This document shows, piece by piece, positions 34,288 through 42,863 of a stretch of DNA of 43,590 nucleotides (position 1 is its first letter; each line of letters begins with the position of its first letter). The notes beneath the pieces were generated by a model that had not been told where the DNA came from, made no database searches, and saw only the letters and a program-made list of their open reading frames with translations. Origin of the DNA: Anaerolineae bacterium (GTDB taxonomy: Bacteria; Chloroflexota; Anaerolineae; Aggregatilineales; Phototrophicaceae); assembly GCA_023382675.1 (NCBI GenBank), contig JAHDWN010000040.1:14228-57817 (forward strand). The letters are read 5' to 3'. A program made the position numbers and the translations under genes.

Positions 34288-34449
34288 CACAACCCCCGCC
34301 GATACAACAGCACTCTAGCCAAAAGTTCCGCCTATTTTTCAATACATCAGACTTTGCCATGCCTGCGCAATCGCGTTATGCTCGTACACTAGCACAGCAA
34401 GGGTATCTTCGGACTGTGCTGCAAATCACTTATGGCTTTGAGGTGAACT

Positions 34450-35709
34450 ATGAAGAAAGTGTTGCTCGTCCTGTCCGTGCTCATGATCCTGCTCACGGGC
34501 ATCGCCCAGGCGCAGGACACCGTCCAGCTCGTGATCGAAAGCTGGCGCAATGACGACCTGACGATCTGGGAAGACACGATCCTGCCCGCATTCGAGGCAC
34601 AGTATCCGAACATCGACGTGGTCTTCAGCCCCAGCGCGCCGACGGAGTACAACGCCGCGCTGAACGCCAAGCTTGAAGGTGGCACGGCGGGCGATCTGAT
34701 CACGTGCCGTCCGTTCGACCTGTCGCTCGGCCTGTTCCAATCGGGCTACCTGGCCTCGCTCAATGACCTGCCGGGCATGGAGAACTTCGGCGACGTAGCC
34801 AAGAGCGCCTGGATCACCGACGATGGCTCGGACGTGTTCTGCGTGCCGATGGCGTCGGTCATTCACGGCTTCATCTATAACGCCGACATTTTTGCCGAGC
34901 TGGGTCTGGAAGAGCCGACGACGGTGTCGGAATTCTACGCTGTGCTCGACGCGATCAAAGAAAACGGCCAATACACGCCCATCGTGATGGGCACGAACGA
35001 CCAGTGGGAAGCGGCGACGATGGGCTACCAGAACATCGGCCCGAACTACTGGAAGGGTGAAGAAGGTCGCCTCGGGTTGATCGACGGCACCGCCAAGTAC
35101 AACGAGGGCGGCTTCCTGCAGGCCTTCGAGGCGCTGGCCGCGTGGCAGCCGTACCTGGGCGATGGCTACCAGGCGCAGACGTATGCTGACTCGCAGAATG
35201 CGTTCTCGCTCGGTCTGGGTGCGATTTATCCTGCCGGTTCGTGGGACATCTCCGTCTTCCGCGCCAATGCCGACTTCGAACTCGGCGCTTTCAGACCCCC
35301 GGTACCGGATGGTCAGGCAGACTGCTACATCAGCGACCACACCGACATCGCGATGGGTATGAATGCCGGGACCGAGAACCCCGAAGCGGCGCGGACGTTC
35401 CTGGAATGGATGACCACACCGGAATTCGCCAACCTGTACTCGAACGCACTGCCAGGATTCTTCAGCCTGTCGAACGCAGAAATCCAACTGGACGACCCGG
35501 TTGCAGCGGAATTCGTCGGCTGGCGCAGTGAGTGCGCGAGCACGATCCGCTCAGCCTACCAGATTCTGTCGCGCGGCGAGCCGAACAACGAGAACGATCT
35601 GTGGGCAGCCAGCGCCGCCGTGCTCAACCAATCCATGACGCCGCAGGAAGCTGCCGACATGGTGCAGAACGGTCTGGAGCAGTGGTACGAGCCGCAGATG
35701 GGGTCGTAG
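34450..35709 (+). CDS. ABC transporter sugar-binding protein (family 1)
   Basis: A 419-residue exported binding protein. Residues 1-22 are a signal peptide (MKKVLLVLSVLMILLTGIAQ with AQA cleavage), with no lipobox cysteine. The mature part matches SBP_bac_1: LVIESWRNDDLTIWEDTILP, AFEAQYPNIDVVF, YNAALNAKLEGGTAGDLI and GAIYPAGSWDISVFR. It captures an oligosaccharide or related carbohydrate for the two permeases downstream; the ligand is not deducible. A strong hairpin in the 3' gap probably separates its expression from the permeases. Confidence 0.93.
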   Translation: MKKVLLVLSVLMILLTGIAQAQDTVQLVIESWRNDDLTIWEDTILPAFEAQYPNIDVVFSPSAPTEYNAALNAKLEGGTAGDLITCRPFDLSLGLFQSGYLASLNDLPGMENFGDVAKSAWITDDGSDVFCVPMASVIHGFIYNADIFAELGLEEPTTVSEFYAVLDAIKENGQYTPIVMGTNDQWEAATMGYQNIGPNYWKGEEGRLGLIDGTAKYNEGGFLQAFEALAAWQPYLGDGYQAQTYADSQNAFSLGLGAIYPAGSWDISVFRANADFELGAFRPPVPDGQADCYISDHTDIAMGMNAGTENPEAARTFLEWMTTPEFANLYSNALPGFFSLSNAEIQLDDPVAAEFVGWRSECASTIRSAYQILSRGEPNNENDLWAASAAVLNQSMTPQEAADMVQNGLEQWYEPQMGS

Positions 35710-35720
35710 CCGATAGCTTT

Positions 35721-35793
35721 CACCTCACCCCCGTCTTGCTTTGCTGCGACTCCCCCCTCAGCCGTGCACGGAGAGGGGGTTGGGGGTGAGGTG
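35721..35793. repeat. Inverted-repeat hairpin between sugar-binding protein and permeases
   Basis: CACCTCACCCCC (35721-35732) pairs perfectly with GGGGGTGAGGTG (35782-35793), and inside lies CCCCCTC against GAGGGGG. There is no T-run, so it more likely stabilises the 3' end of the binding-protein message or is a family C-like repeat than a true terminator. Confidence 0.7.
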
Positions 35794-35877
35794 GTTGAAC
35801 AGAGAGGGTCGGGGCGAATGCGTTCCGGCACTCTGCGCCGGGATTATCAGATTATCTACTTGCCTGCGTTTTGAAAA

Positions 35878-36798
35878 ATGCCTTCATCGCGAAAACCGTT
35901 CCCGATCCATATCGTCGTTTTCCTCGCCCCGGCGGTGATCATCTACACGCTGTTCATGATCTACCCGCTGCTGGATTCGCTGCGGCTGAGCCTGAACACT
36001 GTCGACCCGGCCACCGGCAACGAAGTCTACGCCGGACTGCAAAACTATCAGCGTCTATTCACTGATGCGCTCTGGCAGCCGCGCATTCTCGGGGCGCTGC
36101 GCAATAATTTCGTCTTCTTCGCCATCCACATGCTGGTGCAGAACCCGCTGGCGCTGATCCTGGCGACGCTGCTCAGTTCGCGCTTCATTCGCGGGCGCAC
36201 AGTCTACCGGACGCTGATCTTCACGCCGAGTGTGCTCTCGATTGTGCTGATCGCGTTCATCTGGCGGCTGATCCTCAGCCCGATCTTCGGCAAGGCCTTG
36301 TTCGCGCCACTTGGCATCACTCTGCCGCCGCTGCTGGGCGAACCGGCGACGGCGCTGCCAACGCTGGGGCTGGTCTCGGTCTGGCAGTGGGTTGGCGTGC
36401 CGATGATGCTGTTCCTGGCGGCGCTGATCGGCATCCCGGACGAACTGATCGAAGCAGCGCGGGTGGACGGCGCGACCGGCTGGGGTGTCTTCTGGCGCAT
36501 CAAGCTGCCGCTGATCCTGCCCACGGTCGGCATCGTCGGCGTGCTGACGTTCGTCGGCAACTTCAACGCCTTCGATCTGATTTACACCTCGCAGACAGCA
36601 CTGGCGAACCCGGCCTTCAGCACCGATCTGCTGGGGACGCTCTTTTACCGCACGTTCTTCGGCTTCCAGCTTCAGCTCGGCAGTCCGACGATGGGCGCGA
36701 CTGTCGCGGGCGTCATGTTCATGATCATCCTGATCGGCGTCATGATCTACATGTTCACCTGGCAGCGCCGCCTGCTCAGAAACACGGTGGAACTATGA
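35878..36798 (+). CDS. ABC sugar transporter permease, MalF type
   Basis: A 306-residue inner-membrane permease with six predicted helices (first: IHIVVFLAPAVIIYTLFMIY). The ATPase-docking EAA loop is ELIEAARVDGATGWGVFWRI, followed by KLPLILPTVGIVGVLTFVG. SLNTVDPATGNEVYAGLQNY in the first loop is typical of MalF/UgpA-like subunits. It pairs with the next gene, whose ATG overlaps its stop codon. No MalK/MsmX-type ATPase is encoded nearby, so a shared ATPase elsewhere is assumed. Confidence 0.94.
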   Translation: MPSSRKPFPIHIVVFLAPAVIIYTLFMIYPLLDSLRLSLNTVDPATGNEVYAGLQNYQRLFTDALWQPRILGALRNNFVFFAIHMLVQNPLALILATLLSSRFIRGRTVYRTLIFTPSVLSIVLIAFIWRLILSPIFGKALFAPLGITLPPLLGEPATALPTLGLVSVWQWVGVPMMLFLAALIGIPDELIEAARVDGATGWGVFWRIKLPLILPTVGIVGVLTFVGNFNAFDLIYTSQTALANPAFSTDLLGTLFYRTFFGFQLQLGSPTMGATVAGVMFMIILIGVMIYMFTWQRRLLRNTVEL

Positions 36799-37643
36799 CG
36801 GCACGCCCTCGCACTCCCCTCGGCTCGACGCTGCAACTAGTCGCCGCGCACGCCGCCCTGCTGCTTTACACGCTGATCGCCCTGTTCCCAATCGTGCTGA
36901 TCGTGCTCAACTCGTTCAAGACGCGCAACGCGATCTTCCGCACGCCCTATGCCTTCCCGGACGCTGACACGTTCTCACTCGTGGGTTACGAGACGGTCTT
37001 TTCACGCGGGAACTTTCCCCAGTATTTCGCCAACAGCGTGATCGTGACCGTGTGCGCGCTGCTGCTGATCTTCATCGCCGGGACGATGGCGGCGCACGCG
37101 CTGGCGGAATACAAGTTCCCCGGCAACGCGATCATGGGGCTGTACCTGGCGCTCGGCATCATGGTGCCGATCCGCCTGGGCACGGTCAGCATCCTGCGGC
37201 TGGTCGTCAGCCTGAAGCTGGTCGATACGCTGGCGGCGCTCATCCTCGTGTACACGGCGATGGGCCTGCCGCTGGCGGTGTTCATACTCTCGCAGTTCAT
37301 GCGTCAGATCCCGCGCGATCTTAAAGATGCGGCGCGGGTGGACGGCGCGAGCGAGTACCGCGTCTACTGGATGACGCTGCCGCTGATCCGCCCGGCGCTG
37401 GGCACGGTCATGGTCTTCAACATGATCCCGATCTGGAACGACCTGTGGTTTCCGCTCATCCTCGCGCCGAGCGACGCCAACAAGACGGTCACGCTGGGCG
37501 CGCAGACGTTCCTCGGCCAGTTCGTCAACGATTACAACGCCGTGTTGTCCTCGCTGACGCTGTCCGCGCTGCCGGTGGTCATTCTCTACGTCCTGTTCTC
37601 GCGCCAGTTGATCCGCGGCCTGACGAGCGGGGCGGTGAAGTAG
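36795..37643 (+). CDS. ABC sugar transporter permease, MalG type
   Basis: A 282-residue permease forming the heterodimeric channel with the MalF-type subunit; the genes overlap by ATGA, indicating translational coupling. The EAA loop is DLKDAARVDGASEYRVYWMT followed by LPLIRPALGTV, and FPIVLIVLNSFKTRNAIFRT is the usual MalG N-terminal pattern. The reading frame stays open far upstream (to 36387), but that part overlaps malF-type coding sequence and is not real. Substrate is unknown. Confidence 0.94.
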   Translation: MTARPRTPLGSTLQLVAAHAALLLYTLIALFPIVLIVLNSFKTRNAIFRTPYAFPDADTFSLVGYETVFSRGNFPQYFANSVIVTVCALLLIFIAGTMAAHALAEYKFPGNAIMGLYLALGIMVPIRLGTVSILRLVVSLKLVDTLAALILVYTAMGLPLAVFILSQFMRQIPRDLKDAARVDGASEYRVYWMTLPLIRPALGTVMVFNMIPIWNDLWFPLILAPSDANKTVTLGAQTFLGQFVNDYNAVLSSLTLSALPVVILYVLFSRQLIRGLTSGAVK

Positions 37644-37696
37644 CGGCTGATGGCTTTCGGCGGTCGTAGCCATTGATGGATATCTCATAGGATGTC

Positions 37697-37718
37697 GCCA
37701 ACCAGTCAACTGGTTGGC
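37697..37718. repeat. Hairpin GCCAACCAG-TCAA-CTGGTTGGC
   Basis: A perfect 9-bp stem with a TCAA loop lies 54 bp after the MalG-type stop. It is followed by no T-run. A related hairpin with the same TCAAC core is at 37801-37822, so both may belong to one repeat family. Confidence 0.7.
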
Positions 37719-37800
37719 TAAGGCCAATCAAGCATGCTGAAGATGCTCAAGAGTCGGTCTCTACAGTTTTGAGCGCCTTTAGCGCGCTTGACATTGCCTA

Positions 37801-37822
37801 GCCGACGGGTCAACCCGTCGGC
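37801..37822. repeat. Hairpin GCCGACGGGT-CA-ACCCGTCGGC
   Basis: A perfect 10-bp stem with a two-base loop, in the same gap as the 37697-37718 hairpin. It is followed at 37842-37867 by a short tandem run of GAGCACC units. Apart from these and the arsR promoter, the 37644-37948 gap holds no gene. Confidence 0.7.
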
Positions 37823-37886
37823 AGCGTATTCTCATGCTCTCAGCACTGAGCACCGAGCACCGAGCACATTCTCCCCTCTTGCCTGC

Positions 37887-37932
37887 TTGACATGCGCACA
37901 AAAACGCCCTAATATATGAATATATGTTCATA
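37887..37932 (+). promoter_or_regulatory. arsR-zntA promoter with SmtB-type operator
   Basis: TTGACA (37887-37892) and TAATAT (37910-37915) are exactly 17 bp apart, close to consensus. TATGAA-N6-TTCATA (37915-37932), matching the TGAA/TTCA dyad of SmtB/CzrA operators, begins at the last base of the -10 hexamer. A repressor bound here would block transcription of arsR and zntA until metal releases it. Confidence 0.83.
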
Positions 37933-37948
37933 GATTGAGTATTTCACA

Positions 37949-38317
37949 ATGAATGACGCACAGGCAGCCCAGGACATCACCGTCTGCGGCGACGACGACA
38001 TTGCGGAACAGGAAGCGCTGCAAGACGTGCTGATCGACCCGCAGACGGCGAACCGGCTGGCCGAGATCTTCAAGGCGCTGAGCGATCCGTCGCGGCTGCG
38101 GCTGATCTCGCTGCTGATGGATCACGAGGTCTGTGTGCATTCGCTGGAGACGGCGGTCGGCATGAGCCAGTCGGCCATCTCGCACCAACTGCGCTACCTG
38201 CGCCAGTTGAACCTCGTGCGTTTCCGCAAAGAAGGCCGCCACGTTTACTACGCGCTCGACGACGATCACGTGCGCGAATTGTTCGCGCAGGGTTTGCTCC
38301 ACGTGGAACACGGATAA
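37949..38317 (+). CDS. ArsR/SmtB-family metal-sensing repressor (zinc type)
   Basis: A 122-residue winged-helix repressor closely resembling SmtB/ZiaR. The DNA-binding core is VCVHSLETAVGMSQSAISHQ followed by LRYLRQLNLVRFRKEGRHVY. The C-terminal helix has D105, H107, H118 and H121 (DDDHVRELFAQGLLHVEH), spaced exactly like the alpha-5 zinc site of SmtB (D, +2 H, +11 H, +3 E/H). C62 lies where SmtB has a cysteine. It is followed after 6 bp by a metal-exporting P-type ATPase, and a matching operator precedes it, so it represses the pair until zinc (or cadmium/cobalt) rises. Confidence 0.92.
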   Translation: MNDAQAAQDITVCGDDDIAEQEALQDVLIDPQTANRLAEIFKALSDPSRLRLISLLMDHEVCVHSLETAVGMSQSAISHQLRYLRQLNLVRFRKEGRHVYYALDDDHVRELFAQGLLHVEHG

Positions 38318-38323
38318 AGACTG

Positions 38324-40516
38324 ATGACAACACAGCGCTATACAGTACAAGGCATGGACTGCGCGCACTGTGCGCAGGAACTCGAAACGGGCGTGAGCAA
38401 GCTCGACGGCGTACACGCGGTGCGTGTCGATTTCGCCAGCGCGATGATGCAGCTTGAGGGCGACGTCGCTTTCGACGTGCTGCAAGCGCGCGCGCAGGCG
38501 CTCGGCAAGACGCTCGTGCCGCCGGAGTCGGCGACCGACGAGGCCGAGTACAAGCCCACGCGCGGCGGCGTGATCGGCTTCTGGGATTACCTGACGGCGC
38601 GCAGCGAGACCCGGCTGGCGCTGACGGGCGGCGGCCTCATACTGCTGACGCTGGTGCTCTCGCTCGTCGGGCTGCCGGAGCAGTTTGCGGCGCTGCTCTA
38701 CACGGTCGGGATGCTGATCACGCTCGCGCCAATTGCCAGGAGCGGCCTCAACGGCCTGCGCATCAACCACGAGTTCAACATCAATCTGCTGATGACGATT
38801 GCCGCCGTGGGCGCGATTGTGATCGGCGAGTACCTGGAAGGCGCGACGGTCATCTTCCTGTTCGCGATTGGCGAGGCGCTCGAAGGCTACACCGCCGACC
38901 GCGCGCGCCAGAGCATCCGCAGCCTGATGTCGCTCAAACCGACCCAGGCTTTACGTCTGCAAGGTGAGCGCGAGGAGGTTGTCGCCGTCAGTGCGCTGGC
39001 CGTGGGTGATCGGCTGCTGGTCAAACCGGGCGAGCACATTCCGATGGATGGTGTCGTGCTAACTGGCACGACTGGCGTCAACCAGGCGCCGATCACAGGC
39101 GAGAGCGTACCGGTCGCCAAGGGCGCGGGCGATGACGTTTTCGCGGGCACGATTAACGGCGAAGGCACGCTGACCATCGAAGTCACGCGGTTGGCGGTGG
39201 ATAACACGCTGAGCCGGATCATCAAGCTGGTGGAAGAAGCGCAGAGCGTACGCGCGCCGAGCCAGCGCATGATCGACAGCTTCGCCCGTTACTACACCCC
39301 GGCAGTCGTCGTCATGGCGGCGCTGGTGGCCTTCGTTCCGCCGCTGCTTTTCAATGCGCCGTTCTACGACACAGCGGAGACGCACGGCTGGCTCTACCGC
39401 GCGCTGGCGATGCTGGTGATCGCCTGCCCGTGCGCGCTCGTGATCAGCACGCCGGTCACGGTCATCAGCGCGATTGCCGCGGCGGCGCGGCGCGGTGTCC
39501 TGATCAAAGGCGGGGCGCATCTGGAAGCGTTGGGCACGGTCAAGGCGTTCGCCTTCGATAAGACCGGCACGCTGACCGAGGGCAAGCCCGCCGTCATGGG
39601 TTATCGCTCGGTTGACTGCGCGACAGGCGAAATCTGCGCGCTCTGTGATGATGTGCTGGCGCTGGCGACGGCGCTCGAACGGCGCACATCGCACCCATTG
39701 GCGCAGGCGGTGATCGCCGCGGCACAGCAGCGCGCGCTGCACGAGGTCTATGCCCCGGCGGAGGCGGTCGAGATGCTGGCCGGGCGCGGCGTGCGCGGCC
39801 TGGTCGATGGGCGGCAGGTGACGGTCGGCAGCCACAGCCTGTTCGACGCCGAGTTTCCGCATCCGGCGGAAGTCTGTGCCCAGGTGCGTGAGGCTGAGGC
39901 GCAGGGGCGGACAACGATGCTGCTGGCGGATGGCGAGCGCGTCTGCGGCTATCTGGCGCTGGCGGATGCTGCGCGCGCGAGCAGCCAGGCGGTGATCGCC
40001 GATCTGAATGCGCTCGGCCTGCCGACGGTCATGCTGACGGGCGATAACGCGACCGTGGCGCAAGCGGTCGCGGCACAGACGGGCGTGCGCGAGGTACGCG
40101 CGGGTCTGCTGCCGGAGGATAAGGTGACGGCAGTGAGCGCCCTGCGCGCGACCTATGGCAGCGTAGCCATGGTCGGCGACGGCGTCAACGACACCCCGGC
40201 GCTGGCCTCGGCGACGGTTGGCATCGCCATGGGCGGCGCAGGTAGCCCCCAGGCGCTGGAGACCGCGGACATCGCGCTGATGGCCGATGATCTGACGCAG
40301 CTGCCGTTTGCGGTGCGGCTGGCGCGCTTTGCCCGGCGCTTGATCGTGGAGAACGTCGCCCTCAGCTTCGGCATGAAGCTGATCTTCCTGGTGCTGGCGC
40401 TGTTCGGGCTGACGACGCTCTGGCTGGCGATCTTCGCCGATGTCGGCATGGCGCTGATCGTGACGCTCAATGGAATGCGCCCGCTGGCCTTTGGGCGGAA
40501 AGCAGCTCGCGCCTAG
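38324..40516 (+). CDS. zntA: Heavy-metal P1B-type ATPase, Zn/Cd/Co exporter
   Basis: A 730-residue P1B-type ATPase that exports divalent metal ions across the inner membrane. An N-terminal HMA domain carries GMDCAHC (C13, C16). The transmembrane metal site is IACPCALVIST (CPC at 368-370), the Zn/Cd/Pb-type signature. The phosphorylation site is D412 in AFDKTGTLTEG, the actuator motif is PITGESVPV, the ATP-binding HP is in RRTSHPLAQA, and the hinge is MVGDGVNDTPAL. The full domain set is present. It lies directly downstream of the SmtB-like repressor, forming a metal-efflux operon. Confidence 0.93.
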   Translation: MTTQRYTVQGMDCAHCAQELETGVSKLDGVHAVRVDFASAMMQLEGDVAFDVLQARAQALGKTLVPPESATDEAEYKPTRGGVIGFWDYLTARSETRLALTGGGLILLTLVLSLVGLPEQFAALLYTVGMLITLAPIARSGLNGLRINHEFNINLLMTIAAVGAIVIGEYLEGATVIFLFAIGEALEGYTADRARQSIRSLMSLKPTQALRLQGEREEVVAVSALAVGDRLLVKPGEHIPMDGVVLTGTTGVNQAPITGESVPVAKGAGDDVFAGTINGEGTLTIEVTRLAVDNTLSRIIKLVEEAQSVRAPSQRMIDSFARYYTPAVVVMAALVAFVPPLLFNAPFYDTAETHGWLYRALAMLVIACPCALVISTPVTVISAIAAAARRGVLIKGGAHLEALGTVKAFAFDKTGTLTEGKPAVMGYRSVDCATGEICALCDDVLALATALERRTSHPLAQAVIAAAQQRALHEVYAPAEAVEMLAGRGVRGLVDGRQVTVGSHSLFDAEFPHPAEVCAQVREAEAQGRTTMLLADGERVCGYLALADAARASSQAVIADLNALGLPTVMLTGDNATVAQAVAAQTGVREVRAGLLPEDKVTAVSALRATYGSVAMVGDGVNDTPALASATVGIAMGGAGSPQALETADIALMADDLTQLPFAVRLARFARRLIVENVALSFGMKLIFLVLALFGLTTLWLAIFADVGMALIVTLNGMRPLAFGRKAARA

Positions 40517-40661
40517 ATCACGGGCGAGGCGTGCCGCGTGCCTGCGATCACAACGTATGCGTCGTAGGCGCCCCCAACGAGGATTGTCCGCACAGGTCTA
40601 TCATAGCCACCCAAAGACGATTGGCTATAATGTCGGTGTCCGATGCTTGGGGTCATAGGCA

Positions 40662-41267
40662 ATGGTCGCACAGCAAACGCGTTTGACCGATGAAGAATAT
40701 CTCGCCCTGGATCGTGCCTACGACTGGAAGTACGAGCTTGTCGATGGCATATTGAGAGATATGCCACATCCTAACGCGGCGCATGTACTCATCACCGGCA
40801 ATGTGGTGGTTGTGTTGCACAATTCACTTGCCGACACGTCTTGCCACGTCTATGCAAGCCGGATGCGCATTAAGACGCCGAGCGGGATGTATGCTTTTCC
40901 TGACGTGCTGGTCGTGCGTGATGAACCCATCCTGGAAACTGATGTTCATGACGACACTCTGCTGAGTCCGACGCTGATCATCGAGGTCTTGTCACCCTCA
41001 ACCGCGCTCTATGACCGTGCGGAAAAGTTCGATCACTATCGCACGCTCCCCTCGTTGCAAGAATACGTTCTGGTTGCCCAGGATAAACGCCGCGTCGAGC
41101 GGTATGTGCGGCAGACGAGCGGCGTCTGGGCATTGAGTGATGTCGTTGAGGGAGACGGCAACATCGAACTGACGGCCATCGATTGCCAATTGGCGATTGA
41201 GGATATCTACAACAAGGTTGCATTCGAAACGGACACCACCCCAACTAACCCAGGATCACCGATATGA
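40662..41267 (+). CDS. Uma2-family (DUF820) putative endonuclease
   Basis: A 201-residue complete Uma2-family protein with the restriction-endonuclease-like fold. It shows RLTDEEYLALDRAYDWKYEL, VDGILRDMPHPNAAHVLITG, then FPDVLVVRDEP, then SPTLIIEVLSPSTALYDR and KFDHYRTLPSLQEYVLVAQD; the D, E-V-L-S-P-S and K/Y residues are the presumed catalytic set. No biological role has been firmly established for the family. Its stop overlaps the next start (ATGA). The broken Uma2 gene at 3602-4853 is a distant relative, and this copy carries no insertion. Confidence 0.88.
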   Translation: MVAQQTRLTDEEYLALDRAYDWKYELVDGILRDMPHPNAAHVLITGNVVVVLHNSLADTSCHVYASRMRIKTPSGMYAFPDVLVVRDEPILETDVHDDTLLSPTLIIEVLSPSTALYDRAEKFDHYRTLPSLQEYVLVAQDKRRVERYVRQTSGVWALSDVVEGDGNIELTAIDCQLAIEDIYNKVAFETDTTPTNPGSPI

Positions 41268-42046
41268 ACCCCGGCGAGATCCGCGCACTGTATGACGAGC
41301 ACGAGCGCATCCACCTGATCGAAGCGGACACCCGCCGCGAGGAGGCAGACGGCGTCGTGCGTTACGTCAACCTGCTCAGCCCACGCAGCTTCGTCCTGCA
41401 CATGGCTGTGCCTGACACAGCGATTGACACGACCATCGAGCAGCAGATCGCCTACTTCGAGAGCATCGGCCACGACTTCGAGTGGAAGGTCTTCAGCTAT
41501 GACCAACCAGCGGATCTGGCCGAGCGGCTGGCGCGGCGCGGGTTTGAAATCGAAGATACCGACACGATCATGGCGCTCGATCTGAGCCAGCTGCCGGATG
41601 CGCTGGCGCGCCCGGTCACGCACGACGTGCGCCGCATCACTGAGCCGGAGCGCGTGCGGGACATCCTCGCCATCCAGCGCGAGGTCTTCGAAGATGACGA
41701 TGACACCTTTATCGTCAAGTATCTGGAAACAACACTGCGCGAGCGCCCGAACGAGATCAGCCTCTACGCCGCCTCTGCCGATGGCAAGCCCGTTTCGGCG
41801 GCATGGCTGCGGCTGCCCACACACAGCCCATTCGCCAGCCTGTGGGGCGGGGCAACGCTCGCGCCCTTTCGTGGACGCGGCCTGTATACGGCGCTGGTCG
41901 CTATCCGCGCTCAGGAAGCCAGGGCACGCGGCTACAAGTTCCTCACCATCGACGCCAGCGACATGAGCCGCCCGATCTGCGAGAAGCAGGGCTTCGTCAA
42001 ATTCTGTACCGCGGTTGCATGTGTATGGAAATGCAAGAACGCCTGA
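41264..42046 (+). CDS. GNAT-family N-acetyltransferase
   Basis: A 260-residue protein whose C-terminal half is a GNAT domain: SLWGGATLAPFRGRGLYTAL carries the acetyl-CoA pyrophosphate loop (Q/RxxGxG/A variant, RGRGLY), followed by VAIRAQEARARGYKFLTIDA and a C-terminal FVKFCTAVACVW strand. The N-terminal half (residues 1-125) looks like a degenerate second GNAT-like lobe (AYFESIGHDFEWKVFSYDQP, LARRGFEIEDTD). Substrate is unknown. It is translationally coupled to the upstream Uma2 gene through ATGA overlap. Confidence 0.83.
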   Translation: MNPGEIRALYDEHERIHLIEADTRREEADGVVRYVNLLSPRSFVLHMAVPDTAIDTTIEQQIAYFESIGHDFEWKVFSYDQPADLAERLARRGFEIEDTDTIMALDLSQLPDALARPVTHDVRRITEPERVRDILAIQREVFEDDDDTFIVKYLETTLRERPNEISLYAASADGKPVSAAWLRLPTHSPFASLWGGATLAPFRGRGLYTALVAIRAQEARARGYKFLTIDASDMSRPICEKQGFVKFCTAVACVWKCKNA

Positions 42047-42069
42047 TACCTGTGGGAGCGAAACGATTT

Positions 42070-42480
42070 ATGACCCCGATCAAGATCAATCACGTCGCCA
42101 TTGTTGTTGAAGATGTGCGCGAGGCGCTCACCTTCTGGCGCGACGCGCTCGGCCTGCCGCTCCAGCACACCGAGATCAACGACGCCGAAGCGGTCGAGAT
42201 CGCCTTCTTGCCCATCGGCGAGGGCGAGATCGAACTGATTCAGCCGACCACCGATGACAGCGGCGTCGCCAAATATCTCGCCAAGAAGGGCGCGGGTTTG
42301 CATCACCTGTGCATCGAGGTCGATGACATCACGGCGGCCCTGGCGCGCATTACCGACAGCGGCGCAGAACTCATCAACGAGACGCCGCGCACCCGCCCAG
42401 ACGGGACGCGCTATGCTTTTGTCCACCCGAAAAGCACCGGCGGCGTCCTGCTGGAGCTGTACCAGCTTCCCGGCGCGTAG
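42070..42480 (+). CDS. mce: Methylmalonyl-CoA epimerase (VOC superfamily)
   Basis: A 136-residue glyoxalase-fold enzyme that interconverts (2R)- and (2S)-methylmalonyl-CoA in propionate/odd-chain metabolism. Metal ligands are in place: H in KINHVAIVVEDVREALTFWR, H in KGAGLHHLCIEVDDI, and E in GGVLLELYQLPGA, with GEIELIQP between. Length matches the family. The ATG at 42070 has GGGAG upstream; the frame opens much earlier but that part overlaps the acetyltransferase gene. No methylmalonyl-CoA mutase is in the window, so pathway assignment rests on family alone. Confidence 0.87.
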   Translation: MTPIKINHVAIVVEDVREALTFWRDALGLPLQHTEINDAEAVEIAFLPIGEGEIELIQPTTDDSGVAKYLAKKGAGLHHLCIEVDDITAALARITDSGAELINETPRTRPDGTRYAFVHPKSTGGVLLELYQLPGA

Positions 42481-42512
42481 TGCACGTATTGTGCCAACCG
42501 TCGATCTGACTC

Positions 42513-42614
42513 GGCCTCTGCCCCTGCCTGGCGATCATGTTCACCGTCATGGGCTTTAACTGCCTCGGCGGCGGCCTGCGCGACTCGCTCCACCCTAGCA
42601 TGGCGCGTCATTAG
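42513..42614 (+). pseudogene. C-terminal remnant of a DppC/OppC-type permease gene
   Basis: Starting 32 bp after the epimerase stop, one frame reads LCPCLAIMFTVMGFNCLGGG then LRDSLHPSMARH to a TAG at 42612. This matches the conserved C-terminal end of DppC-type permeases (LFPGLAI ... GFNLLGDGLRDALDP), as in the intact gene at 14899-15792. Nothing upstream continues the gene, so it is a short scar left by deletion or recombination. Confidence 0.7.
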
Positions 42615-42648
42615 GTGGGATGTCATGTTGACCTAATGCTTTCCTGAG

Positions 42649-42855
42649 TTACGTTTCTTCGTCGACAGGTACAAATCCGAGGCCAAGCAAGCGGGTGAAG
42701 TCTTGACTACCTGGTCGAGGAACAGCCCACGCAAGTAGGTTTCGCGGGCGAGAACTTGCGACATACGCGAAATGGGCGTGTTCTCCATCACCTCCGCTTG
42801 GGTCGAGCCACTCTTGCCAGTGCCCTCCCTCTCTTCTATTCTTAGCAGTGTACAC
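42649..42855 (-). other. Short ORF with weak UvrD/AddA-helicase tail resemblance
   Basis: A 68-residue ORF contains HFAYVASSRPRNLLAWAVPR, reminiscent of the C-terminal motif of UvrD/AddA helicases (YVAxSRPRxLLxxA). It lacks every upstream helicase motif and lies in a scarred region between the permease remnant and the transposase fragment. It is either a remnant or a chance ORF, and I would not annotate it as a functional gene. Confidence 0.3.
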
Positions 42856-42863
42856 TTAACCTT

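Noticed and set aside
36387-36794. Upstream extension of the MalG-type permease frame
   Set aside because: It overlaps the MalF-type gene out of frame and is Arg/Gly/Asp-rich; the ATGA-coupled start at 36795 is clearly right.
37842-37867. GAGCACC repeats as a CRISPR-like array
   Set aside because: Units are 7 bp and contiguous with no spacers; no cas gene is present.
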